This document shows positions 37,681-47,670 of a DNA stretch of 64,000 nucleotides, one piece after another. A program made the translations under genes and the position numbers. Source of the DNA: Polytrichum commune (Eukaryota; Streptophyta; Polytrichopsida; Polytrichales; Polytrichaceae). Below the pieces are notes generated by a model, which worked only from the letters and a program-made list of their open reading frames with translations, was not told where the DNA came from and did not search any database. Numbering within the stretch: the first letter of the stretch is position 1; each line of letters begins with the position of its first letter. Location: contig OX485807.1 in assembly GCA_950295325.1 (NCBI GenBank), positions 6,824,501 through 6,888,500 of the forward strand, in the 5' to 3' direction.

Positions 37681-38545
37681 TTGTGCAAGTGTTGGTTGTA
37701 ACTACATGTATAAGGATGTCAATAAATGACATGTATTGGTTTGGATTATTATAATAAAAATCAGCAATGAATTGAAAGTGTTTTAAATGATCCATGGAAA
37801 TAGGGCCCTTTCACTTGTGCTTCATTTAAAATATTGGAAATTTATAATTGAAAATATGCAATTAATTTGTCAAAATTTTGGTTGTGTACCCTAAACCCGT
37901 GTGTCTTTACTAAATTTGGAATCATTGCTCATATGTTACTGCTCATTGCTCATGTGTTACTGCTCACCGCTCACCGCTCACTGCTCATCGCTCATAAGAT
38001 AGCTTCCCTCCACCCGAACCTATATAGAGAATTCAAATCAAACACCAACCTAACATGAATAAGGGATTGAATGAGGTTTGAAAAAGGCACATGGAAATTC
38101 AACAAATCAATTTATAAATCTGTTTAGCAAAAACAATACATATGGGATGGAGGTCCGAAACACACGAGGCGTAGACAACAACTAGGACTACCATGTCTAT
38201 CACTAACTGGCTACAAGTTGAACATATGTAGAAAATGAATACAAGCCTTCAACCTTCAAGAGCAAGTGAAAACAAACAACAACATAATATGAACAAGGAG
38301 TTGAATGTGGTTTGCAAAAGGCACATGGAAAATCAACATTGAAATTTCAATACCTTTTTGCAAACCACATTTAGCAATTGAAATCAAACATCAACACAAC
38401 TTATAGAAGGAGTTGAATGGGGATTTGCAAGAGGCACAAGGAAATACACCAAATGAACTTAGAATATATTTAAAAAAAGCAATACATATGAGATAGAGTT
38501 TCAAAATGCACGAGGCGTAGTCAACTACTTGCACTACCATGACTA
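37681..38545. other. Intergenic between a SWIM 3' fragment and methylase-like copy 3
   Basis: It holds a short repeat of 'gctcaccgctcactgctcat' type at 37925-38000. There are also two loosely similar segments with 'ggcacatggaaat' words near 38085, 38320 and 38430. No gene is seen. Confidence 0.5.
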
Positions 38546-41500
38546 TCACGATAGTATATCACTATCCTCGCCCTCCTCTGCTTCTATGTCTAGGAAATTC
38601 AATTCTAGGTTGTTGAAAGGTTGGATGGGACTAGGAGGTGGAGACGGAGCTTCCGCTAAAAGATTGGCAAGATCAGCAGCATACGAAGGGAGCTCGAACG
38701 TCTTGGAAGGACTTGAACACATGTGTCACGCACCTCTCCATGAGGAGTGGCCGAAACACCATGGGCACAAGGGGGACCCCGGAGTGACACCCGGGACTTG
38801 TGGCACCGTTGGTGAGAGGGCCCAAGTGATCCTAGTGTGGGTGAGGGCCCCGGGCGTTGGGAACGCCTCCCACCCACGAAGACTAGCAGGCACAAGGGTA
38901 AGGCCATGAGTTATGCGTAGCTCATGGCGTGGTGATTCTAGAAAGCTCAAGAACACCTCAATCGGAGGTGTGAGCTAGGAGTTATGGCCATTTGAGTGGG
39001 GCGCTGTCCCGGGACAGCGCCCTAGTACAGCAGTGCCTGGGAGTGATTCCCGGGACTGCCAAGGTTCAAACAGGCATAACTTCCTCAAGACTTGCTCAAA
39101 TGGGGCAAGTGAGGAGTCCATCGGCATCTACGTGAAGCGTAGATGAGGATGGAGTGGTTGGTTGTTATGATCAGACATCATACAAGGAAGTTATGATGGT
39201 CTGAAGCTGCTAGGGGGTTCTAGGCCCAGCAGCTAAAGGAAAATGTCCACTTGGCCCCAACCCTTGGTAGAGAGACAAGAGGTTGGTTGACGGTGGGGTA
39301 GGGGCCCCGCGTGAAGTCCTAGAGGCTTATATGGGTGAGGTGGTGTGGCCTCACCCACTCGAGGCCGAACGGCAAGGCCTCCATGGGCATTGGCCCATTG
39401 TGAGGCCATAGTTGCCTAGTATGGTTCGGGTTGTTGTAGTGTTGCTCCGGCAACGCGATGATCAACATAAGATTGGACTTCCATGGATGGGAAGTCCACA
39501 TCTAAGGATTGGTTACCGATTAAAGGGGTTGGTTACCGATTGAAGGGGTGAGTCCCGAAAGCAAAGTAGGAGGGTTGGTTCCCCTCCTATGAACTATAAG
39601 GTCCGGGGTGAGAGGAGCTAACCATTAGCATGGCGGTATGCGAAGGGTTAGCGCTCGTAACCTTTGCTAGGAATTGAAAATTGGCAAGATTGTTAAGGGG
39701 GCTAGCAAGGGTTGCGACACTGCCTCGACGAAGGTCGGCGTTCTCCCCTGACACTCTGAACCCCCAAGACAAAAGATTAGAAACAAAATGACATAGGAAG
39801 ATGGGAAAATGACATGAATGTAAACTTAAGAAAACATATAAAGCAAATTTACGCACAAAGAAAACCGAACGCGCGTTAGGTCATCTTCTGAGGCGGATCA
39901 AAAATAGAGGTAGACGGTGGGGCAACTGAGCGAGATGTACGAGCAGATTGGGGATTGCGCATGGGGAGTAGGAATGCATTGAAAATGATGGGGTCACCCT
40001 CAAGTGCCACAATATGACGCTCAAGGGAGTGACATGGTGCAATCGAACCACCTAAAGCAAAAAAAGGTAAAAAGTTAGTATGGAAAGTAGTGAAGCAAAA
40101 ATAACTGTAAATTTAAAGTAAGGGTGATGCTGAAAAAGAAGGCGTACCTACACCACACTGCCAGTCCATAACAACGTTTTTCTTGTCGGTGAGAGTAGCG
40201 AGAAGGATAGAGAAGAAAACATGATGCTTTTCACGAGCACCTCTCCAAGGTATCCCATCAGAGCGCATCGCCTGGCTCTTCTCATCGGTGAAGGCATTCA
40301 ACCATCCATCTCGCTGGAGGTTGTAACCATACTCTTGAACGGCCTCCTCCCGCACTTTGAGAATGGAGTTAACACGAACAAGAACCTTGATGCTGAATTT
40401 TCGAGTCTGAAAAAAATTAAACAAATTTCATTAGACTCCGAAGAAGTGAAATAAAACAAAATGCACAATCGTAGGAAGAGACATAGAGTTGCTTACCATT
40501 CCAGAGGGAACCACAAGGGATTGGAGGTCCAAATCATTCATACCAAACCAATCTTCAGCGACGTAGAAATCGTAAGTGTGTGCCCAATAAAAAATAGTCT
40601 TGGAAACAGAAGAGTTTGCACAATGGGCAAGGACAAGGACTTCATGATCATAGAGGTTAGATTTCGCAAAAGCAAAAAGACACTCATAGTATGATTCATG
40701 GAGCTTGTTCCAAGTAGGAACATCGGTGGAGATGTTTGACATAGGCAAATTCTCTAGAATGTCTGCAAAGAGCATATCGAGGCCCTTGTGAGTTGTAGTC
40801 GAGGTGTTCACACGATAACGACATGCCCCAACCTGCAATAAAAACTTCATGAGAAAAACAGAACAATGAAAAAATAAAGCAAATCAAAATGAAAGAAGCC
40901 TAAAAAATGACGAAGGGAAAGATACAAACCTTGGCAATGAACTCCTGTATGCGGGTATAAGCTGGGAGGGGACCTCCTACAAGCTCAGAATCCAGCATAA
41001 GTTGCACCATGTCCACATTTTCGAGGAGGGCAAGCGTGGTAGGCGACTCCGAAGAGGTGGCACTCGTATCCAAGAGGGCGGCCTTCCTCTTGCGAGGCAA
41101 GGAGAGAAGAGAAGTGCCACTGTGAGAAGGAGTAGCAATAGTTTGTGGATGAAATGCTGAGAAAGTACCAGAGGGGGCAACTGATGGAGCAACGGAGGGA
41201 GTGCTAGAAGGACTCTGTAGTATGGTGGGTGGCTGAACGGGGGTCTTTGAAGCAGACCGAGTGACAACTTGGGAAGAGGCTTGAGTGGCGGTATTCTTTC
41301 CTTTGCCCTTTCATTTTGGTGCTTTGGGCGGAGGAGGAGGAAGCTCAACGATGTCGGGCTCCTCAAAGGGGAAAATGCTCTCATCGGGAGTACTATTCAC
41401 TAGGCTGGCAAAAAGAGGCTTCTCCTCCCCAGGCACAAATCCTCCAGAACAATCCAAGTACCATCCCCCATCCTGCAAATGAGACTGAGGAAACTTGTTT

Positions 41501-41866
41501 GTCTGCGTGGTTGTGTACACGCAAAGGCTAGAAAGGACGTTCACCTAGTCCGAGAGGTAGGCGGGCAAGGAAGATGATGCCAATGCATTCTTTGCAACCA
41601 ACTCTCTCATGATATACCTACAAAACAACAAAAATAAGAAAACAATGAGAAAGAACAGGAAATTGTGTGAAAGAATGTAAGAAATAAAGAGCGGAAATTA
41701 AAGATAAGTGCATTACCGATAGGCGACGCGCTTGATAGCCAGAGCACCCTCCTCGAACTCCAAGATGTTATCACCTTCGGCAAAGATAATGTCAGGCTTA
41801 TCGCCGAGGTAAGGCTTGAAGGCTATGTCCCAAAGGAGAATCCTCTAGTGATCAACATATTCACGA
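38546..41866 (-). pseudogene. Methylase-like element gene, copy 3 (interrupted by a solo LTR)
   Basis: Reading 41866 to 38546, blocks include AFKPYLGDKPDIIFAEGD (about 41810), HLQDGGWYLDCSGGF (about 41470), a Pro/Ser-rich linker, and LDMLFADILENLP (about 40765) in the place of DPPY. Next come DVPTWNKLHESYYECLFAFA, then GIPWRGAREKHHVFFSILL, NVVMDWQCGVG plus GSIAPCHSLERHIVALEGD across an intron, and a last exon with CSSPSKTFELPSYAADLANL and an acidic tail ending EDSDILS. Stops lie near 41850, 41550 and 41312. A 996-bp LTR at 38724-39719 sits inside the last exon. The 5' part is lost where the C-rich array begins, at about 41880. Confidence 0.6.
38724..39719 (+). mobile_element. Solo LTR of the gypsy family, inserted in the methylase-like gene
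   Basis: It starts TGTCACGCACC and ends GGTTGCGACA. Over its length it matches the LTRs at 55352-56323 and 61620-62591, with more divergence and about 24 bp more length (996 bp). No internal sequence is attached, and the flanking 5 bp (acatg and ctgcc) do not match, so the target duplication is lost or the locus was rearranged. Confidence 0.9.
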
Positions 41867-41879
41867 GGGCGCAATGTTT

Positions 41880-43321
41880 TAACCAAGCATATTTCAAACT
41901 GAAGACAATCTCCCTCAAAACATACACCCCCCCTCTCGGTTCCGAGACCCCCCCCACATTTCAGAAAACACACCATACATCTACTGAAAATATTTCAAAA
42001 TAAAAACAAATTCCTTCACAACATTAACCTCTCCCCCCCATCTCGGTTCCGAGACCCCCCCCCCACACATTTCAGAAAACACTCTATATTTCAACCAAGC
42101 ATATTTCAAACTAAAATGAATCTCCCTCCAAACATACACCTCCCCCCCCCTCTCGGTTCCGAGACCCCCCCCCACATTTCAAAAAACGCACCATATATCC
42201 ACTGAAAATATTTCAAACTAAAATGAAACTCCCTCACTACATACACCTCCCCCCCCCCTCTCGGTTCCGAGACCCCCCCCCCACATTTCAAAAAACGCAC
42301 CATATATCCACTGAAAATATTTCAAACTAAAATGAAACTCCCTCACTACATACACCTCCCCCCCCCCTCTCGGTTCCGAGACCCTCCCCCCACATTTCAG
42401 AAATCAAACCGTATATCCACTGAAAATATTTTAAAATAAAAACAAATTCCCTCACAACTTTGACCTCTCCCCCCCCCTCTCGGTTCTGAGACCCCCCCCC
42501 CCACATTTCAGAAATCACACCATATTTCAACCAAGCATATTTCAAACTAAAATGAAACTCCCTCACAACATACACCTCCCCCCCCCTCTCCGTTCCGAGA
42601 CCCCCCCCCCCCCACATTTCAGAAAACACTCCATATTTCAACCAAGCATATTTCAAACTAAAATGAAACTCCCTCCCAACATACACCTCCCCCCTCTTCT
42701 CGGTTCCGAGACACGGGGAGGTCACTTCATTGTCAAGTTGACACCACGTAAGGACAAAGTTTGCTACCCCTATATTACATGCCATATATAATTTTAAAAT
42801 TTATGATATTTTATCTACATATACATGACCATTGATAGTATCTTTTGTATACTTTTTTGAAATTTTTAGTCATCTTTATGTTTTTTAGTAATTGTTTTAG
42901 TTCAATTCTGTGTCAATCTAGTTAGAAATGGTATGTTTTATGAAAAAAACAAATCATCAAATTTAGTTACCACTTTTGACTATGTCATAGGTACTGTGTA
43001 TATCTACTCATGAAAAAAAATTGATAAAATTTTGACCCATTTTGGTGGTGCAACTTATCAAAAGAAGATTTTTTTTGGTCGCACGTGGTGTTCAACTTGA
43101 CAATGGAGTGATCTACCCGTGTTCCGAGACCACCCCCTACATTTCAGAAATCACACCATATTTCAACCAAGCATATTTCAAACTAAAAACAATCTCCCTC
43201 AAAACATACCCCCCCTCTCGGTTCCGAGACCCCCCCCCCCACATTTAAGAAAACACACCATACATCCACTGAAAATATTTCAAAATAAAAACAAATTCCC
43301 TCACAACATTGACCTCTCCCC
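41880..43321. repeat. C-rich tandem array, about 109-bp period
   Basis: The near-palindrome TCTCGGTTCCGAGA recurs at 41934, 42041, 42151, 42259, 42368, 42478, 42587 and 42698, and twice more after the inserted MITE (about 43121 and 43217). C-runs of 7-13 bases lie on both sides of it. Two unit types alternate irregularly ('accaagcatatttcaaac' and 'ccactgaaaatatttcaaa'). Minus-strand ORFs repeat a GLGTERGGEVYVVREFHFS-like peptide, but frames break at the C-runs. Confidence 0.85.
42712..43121. mobile_element. hAT-type MITE with exact 8-bp target duplication
   Basis: Inverted ends of about 40 bp run from CACGGGGAGGTCACTTC at 42712 to its complement ending CTACCCGTG at 43121, each including 'ttgtcaagttg'. 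TTCCGAGA occurs directly outside both ends (42704-42711 and 43122-43129), so the element landed inside one unit of the C-rich array. It is 410 bp with no transposase. The 8-bp duplication points to hAT. Confidence 0.85.
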
Positions 43322-43513
43322 TATTGGGAAATGAGAGGAGAAAGCAAAGACATCAGCGTAGAAAGGTAGAACACAACACACAAGGATTGCAAACAATGGA
43401 GAGAGTGATTAACTCCTCCCCTTATGCCTTTATTTATATGTATGGGTTAGGACCAGCGTAGACAACCCATATGGGACAATGTCACCGTTGCAACCTAACA
43501 CTATCTTCCAATA
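43322..43513 (-). repeat. Copia 3' LTR
   Basis: 192 bp, with ends TATTGG...CCAATA on either strand instead of the usual TG...CA. The polyprotein stop codon lies inside it (43501-43503). Confidence 0.93.
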
Positions 43514-46500
43514 CTCCCACTTTGCGAGATGGCATTGTACTCCAACCCCATTATTTCACTTAACCCCTCATGCCTATCTCTCGCTATAGCCTTTGTTAGA
43601 ATGTCCGCTACCATATATTGCGTTGGACAATATTCTAACTCTACAATTTTGTTTTCAATTTTTTCTCTAATGAGATGATGTTGCACGTCTATATGCTTCG
43701 ACCTATCATGGTTGGTTGGGTTCTTAGCTAATGCCATAGAACCTTGGTTGTCGCACATGATGGTCGTGGCCTCCTCTTGTACACAACCTAAATCCTCCAT
43801 TAATTGCCTTAGCCAAATGGCCTCCCTCGTGCATCGGTTCATGGCCATGTACTCCGCCTCCATTGTTGATTGTGCCACCGTTTGTTGCCGTTTGCTATTC
43901 CACGAAACGGCTCCCTCTCCAACAAAGAATACGTACCCGGACGTGGACCTACGGTTTTCTACATCGCCGGCCCAATCCGCATCCGAATACCCTTTGACGT
44001 TAATATGATTGCCTCCGATGCGCAACTTCATATCTAAGGTGCCCTTCAAGTAGCGCATGATCCGTTTGACCGCCATCCGATGCATGGGACCCGGTTTCGA
44101 CATATACCGGCTTACCACGCTTACCGCAAATGCGAGGTCCGGTCTTGTGGCCACCATGGCGTACATCAACGACCCCACCGCCTCTTGGTATGGAACGTCC
44201 TTCATTTCATGCAAATGCTCTTTGTGCTCGTCATCCGAAAGCTTCGGCAACGATGTCTTGGTGTCGAGCGGGGTTGCGATGGGTTTACAATCCGCCATGC
44301 CAAACCGCTCCAAAACGCTCTCGATGTAGCTTCGTTGATGCATGGTGATGGTGCGCGACCTCCTATCCCTCTCGAAATGAACGCCGAGGAAGAAATGCAA
44401 CTCGCCGAGGTCGCTCATCTCGAATTCGCGCTCGAGGCTAGCCTTCAACTCGTTGACCACGTCCACGTTGCTTGCCAAGATGATGAGGTCATCTACATAT
44501 ATGATTACAATCACAATGTAGTCGCAAGTTTGTAGAACATACAACGAGTGGTCCGCATGGCTCCTCGTAAAACCTCTATTCACGAAGAACACGTGAATGC
44601 ATTCGTACCATGCTCGTCCGGATTGCTTCAATCCGTAGAGCGATTTCCTCAACTTGCATACGAGATGCTCTCGGCCTTTTTGCACGAACCCCTCCGGTTG
44701 CTCCATGTAGATGACCACGTCCAATTCGCCGTTCAAGAATGCGGTCTTGACGTCCATTTGATGTATCTCCAAGCCCATGGCCGCCGCCAATGCGAGTATG
44801 ACTCGAATGGTGTTGAATTTGGCCACCGGTGCAAAGGTTTCGCTAAAGTCTACGCCTTCCACTTGCGAGCACCCCTTTGCTACTAACCTTGCTTTGAAAC
44901 GAACCACCACGCCTCTCGCATATTTTTTCGTTTTAAACACCCATTTGCACTTCACGGCCTTGCGGCCCTTTGGCAACGGAGTTAACTCCCACGTGCCATT
45001 GGCAATGAGAGATTCGAACTCTTCTTGCATAGCCAACTCCCACTCGCTCGCATCACTCGATTCAATGGCCTCTCTCACATTTCTAGGTTCCCCGATGGTT
45101 GCCATGTTTGCATGCTCTTTGTCTTGGGGCGGCGGAATGTGGTTCTTCCACCATTCCCCGAGCGGTTTACGTGCCCTATCCGGATATCTAGAATGGCCCA
45201 TGGTTTCATTGCCATATTGCGGTGGTGGAGGTGCTTTGGTTGCGGGTTTCTTACCGTAGTCAAGTTTCGATGCCTCCGCGCTACGAGTGGATTTCGTGGC
45301 CGGAATGTTGGCCTCCGCATCCTCCTCCTCCTCGATGTCGAGCTCCTCCAAAGGATCGTCGCCGTTGGCCTCCGACTCGTCCACGTCCGATTTGGCGGAT
45401 ATGTCCACCTTGACCGCCGGTGTTTCGTCAATGCTCCCACTTGGACAATCCTCCAAATACGTTTTGTCCTCGAAAAACACCACGTCCGGACTCTTGATGA
45501 TTTTCTTCGTCTCCAAGCAAATGAGCCGGTACGCCTTCGTGCCTTCGCAATATCCGAGGAACAAACACTTGACGCCCTTCGCGTCCAACTTCGTTTGCCT
45601 TTGATCCGGCACCTTCGCATAAGCCACGCAACCGAACACGCGCATGTGGGACACGTGCGGCATCCTCCCGCTCCACGCTTCCTCAGGCGTCTTACCTTCC
45701 ACGGCCTTCGTGGGACACCGGTTGCGCACGTACACCGCATTGCACACCGCCTCCACCCAAAATTCGTGGCCGAGGCGTTGGGCATGAATCATGGACCGCG
45801 CCATCTCCACGATGGTGCGGTTGGCCCGTTCGGCCACCCCGTTTTGTTGCGGCGTGTAAGGTGAAGAATTTTGGCGTACGATGCCATGTTTGCTTAAAAA
45901 ATCGTCGAATGCCTTAGAAATGTATTCCCCGCCGTTATCCGTCCTAAGGACCTTCACTACGTGTTCCGATTGCCTCTCCGCCAAGGTTTTCCATTCTTTG
46001 AACCTTGCCAACACCTCGCTCTTGGATTTGAGCACATACACCCAAATCTTGCGCGAAAAATCGTCAATGAAGGTGAGAAAATACCTTGCCCCTCCGATGG
46101 ACGGCGTTTTCATCGGCCCGCACACGTCGGAATGCACGAGCTCCAAGATCTTGGTGGCGCGGGTGCCTCCCTCCGTGGGAAACGGACGCCTCGCTTGCTT
46201 GCCTTGGACGCATCCTTCGCACGCGAACGAATGCACGTCGTTCGGCACCGCTTGCACGTCCATGCCGCTCACCATGGTTTGGAGCGATTTCACGCTATTG
46301 GCGTTGAGATGCCCCAACCTCTTGTGCCAAAGCTCCAAAGGATGCGAGTTGGCCTCCGAATGCGCCAAAGAACTCGTTTCAGCCTCATGCATCACCTTCG
46401 TGTCCAATTGGTACAAATTGGACTCCAACGACGCCACGGCCAACATCTCGCCGTTGCTCGCCCTCACCACGCATCCCAACGAGTTGAAATGCACTTTCAA

Positions 46501-47562
46501 ACCCCGCGATATGAGTTTGCTCACCGAAAGCAAGTTGGAATGCAAATCGGGCACGTGAAGCACGTCGTGCATTCTAATGCTCCGTGCACGACCCTTCACA
46601 CGTGTTTCCACTAGAATGGAGCCTTTGCCTAGGACCTCTACTATGCCATTGTCACCCATAAACACTTTACGGCCCGAAATGGATTCGTACGTGTCGAAAA
46701 ATTGCTTATGCGGTGTCATGTGGTTCGAGGCCCCCGAATCAACTATCCATCTAGTGGTGGAGGTTTTAGACGCCCCATCTCTCACAACAAATGCAAAATC
46801 ATCGCTCGACCTCGCGACGTTGGCATTCACCTTGCGTTTCAATCGACAATTGCGAGCAAGGTGGCCCAACTTACCACAATTGTAGCACCTCGGGCCGTCA
46901 CCTCGCCTCTCGTTGTTGTCGAACGTGCGAGGTTGGCGGGACAACATGGCCGCATCGTCTCCTTGAGGCTCCTTCTCCTTCCTCTTGGACACCTCGTGCA
47001 TGAGACGTGCGGTGATGAAATCCAACGTGAGCTCCTTCATGGGGCGCGTCTCCAACGCCGTGATCAAGTGGTCGAATGAAGGCGGTAGGCTATCGAACAA
47101 GGTCATGACCACATCCTCGTCCTTCATTGGCACCTCCAAGCATGTGAGTTGGTCGGCGAGAGATTTTACCTTGTTGATGTGGTCGAGGATGTCGGCGCCT
47201 TCGTCCATCTTGATGGTGAAAAACTTCCGCCTAATGAACAAGATGTTGGACAAGCTTTTGGTTTCGTGGATGTTGCACAACGTTTTCCACGCTTCCGCCG
47301 GTCCTTTACACCCTTTGATGTGCGCCAACTCCTTGTCCACCAAGCTCGTGGCAATGATGGCGAAGGCTTTCTTGCATCGACGCTCGTACGCCTTCTTGAC
47401 CTCGTCGCTCGCCGTGGACGGTGGCGGCAACTCCGAACCCTCCACGATCTCCCAAAGGTCTTTGGTGGACATCACCATCTCCAACTTGAACTTGTAGAGG
47501 TTGAAGTTGTCGCCGCCGAACTTGTCGAGCGTGATGTGGCCATCGCCCTCACTAGAAGCCAT
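43501..47562 (-). CDS. Copia gag-pol polyprotein, uninterrupted
   Basis: From the first ATG (47562) the ORF encodes 1353 aa that would be cut into capsid, protease, integrase and reverse transcriptase/RNase H. In order: a gag region (GDNFNLYKFKLEMVM), zinc knuckle CYNCGKLGHLARNC (about residue 224), protease VDSGAS (about 274), an HHCC-type region (HKRLGH...C..C, about 410) and the integrase DDE residues (HSDVCG about 475, TDNGGEY about 539, NGVAERANR about 576). Reverse transcriptase has QMDVKTAFLNGEL and YVDDLIIL (about 1023), and RNase H has SDADWAGD (about 1190), STMEAEYMA and ADILTKA. All catalytic residues are present. The last codons run through the polypurine tract and end in the 3' LTR. 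The start is chosen because the upstream in-frame extension has no ATG. Confidence 0.96.
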   Translation of the reverse strand: MASSEGDGHITLDKFGGDNFNLYKFKLEMVMSTKDLWEIVEGSELPPPSTASDEVKKAYERRCKKAFAIIATSLVDKELAHIKGCKGPAEAWKTLCNIHETKSLSNILFIRRKFFTIKMDEGADILDHINKVKSLADQLTCLEVPMKDEDVVMTLFDSLPPSFDHLITALETRPMKELTLDFITARLMHEVSKRKEKEPQGDDAAMLSRQPRTFDNNERRGDGPRCYNCGKLGHLARNCRLKRKVNANVARSSDDFAFVVRDGASKTSTTRWIVDSGASNHMTPHKQFFDTYESISGRKVFMGDNGIVEVLGKGSILVETRVKGRARSIRMHDVLHVPDLHSNLLSVSKLISRGLKVHFNSLGCVVRASNGEMLAVASLESNLYQLDTKVMHEAETSSLAHSEANSHPLELWHKRLGHLNANSVKSLQTMVSGMDVQAVPNDVHSFACEGCVQGKQARRPFPTEGGTRATKILELVHSDVCGPMKTPSIGGARYFLTFIDDFSRKIWVYVLKSKSEVLARFKEWKTLAERQSEHVVKVLRTDNGGEYISKAFDDFLSKHGIVRQNSSPYTPQQNGVAERANRTIVEMARSMIHAQRLGHEFWVEAVCNAVYVRNRCPTKAVEGKTPEEAWSGRMPHVSHMRVFGCVAYAKVPDQRQTKLDAKGVKCLFLGYCEGTKAYRLICLETKKIIKSPDVVFFEDKTYLEDCPSGSIDETPAVKVDISAKSDVDESEANGDDPLEELDIEEEEDAEANIPATKSTRSAEASKLDYGKKPATKAPPPPQYGNETMGHSRYPDRARKPLGEWWKNHIPPPQDKEHANMATIGEPRNVREAIESSDASEWELAMQEEFESLIANGTWELTPLPKGRKAVKCKWVFKTKKYARGVVVRFKARLVAKGCSQVEGVDFSETFAPVAKFNTIRVILALAAAMGLEIHQMDVKTAFLNGELDVVIYMEQPEGFVQKGREHLVCKLRKSLYGLKQSGRAWYECIHVFFVNRGFTRSHADHSLYVLQTCDYIVIVIIYVDDLIILASNVDVVNELKASLEREFEMSDLGELHFFLGVHFERDRRSRTITMHQRSYIESVLERFGMADCKPIATPLDTKTSLPKLSDDEHKEHLHEMKDVPYQEAVGSLMYAMVATRPDLAFAVSVVSRYMSKPGPMHRMAVKRIMRYLKGTLDMKLRIGGNHINVKGYSDADWAGDVENRRSTSGYVFFVGEGAVSWNSKRQQTVAQSTMEAEYMAMNRCTREAIWLRQLMEDLGCVQEEATTIMCDNQGSMALAKNPTNHDRSKHIDVQHHLIREKIENKIVELEYCPTQYMVADILTKAIARDRHEGLSEIMGLEYNAISQSGSIGR
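43514..43524 (-). promoter_or_regulatory. Copia polypurine tract (plus-strand primer)
   Basis: On the - strand CAAAGTGGGAG directly precedes the 3' LTR start TATTGG. It is also coding (it reads through SQSGSIG at the end of the polyprotein). Confidence 0.8.
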
Positions 47563-47670
47563 TTTGCAACTCAAATGCAAGCTCCCACTCACTTAATGTA
47601 CCACGAGGGCTAAAAAACCCTCGAAAATTTTAGAATTTGATTTTAAACTTTGGAATTAATTCAAGGTTCT

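Noticed and set aside
42327-42785. Gene encoding a Gly/Glu-rich repeat protein in the C-rich array
   Set aside because: The frame depends on variable C-run lengths and breaks repeatedly, so it is tandem repeat translation.
43712-47613. Long + strand ORFs across the copia element
   Set aside because: They are antisense shadows of the minus-strand polyprotein and have no domain of their own.
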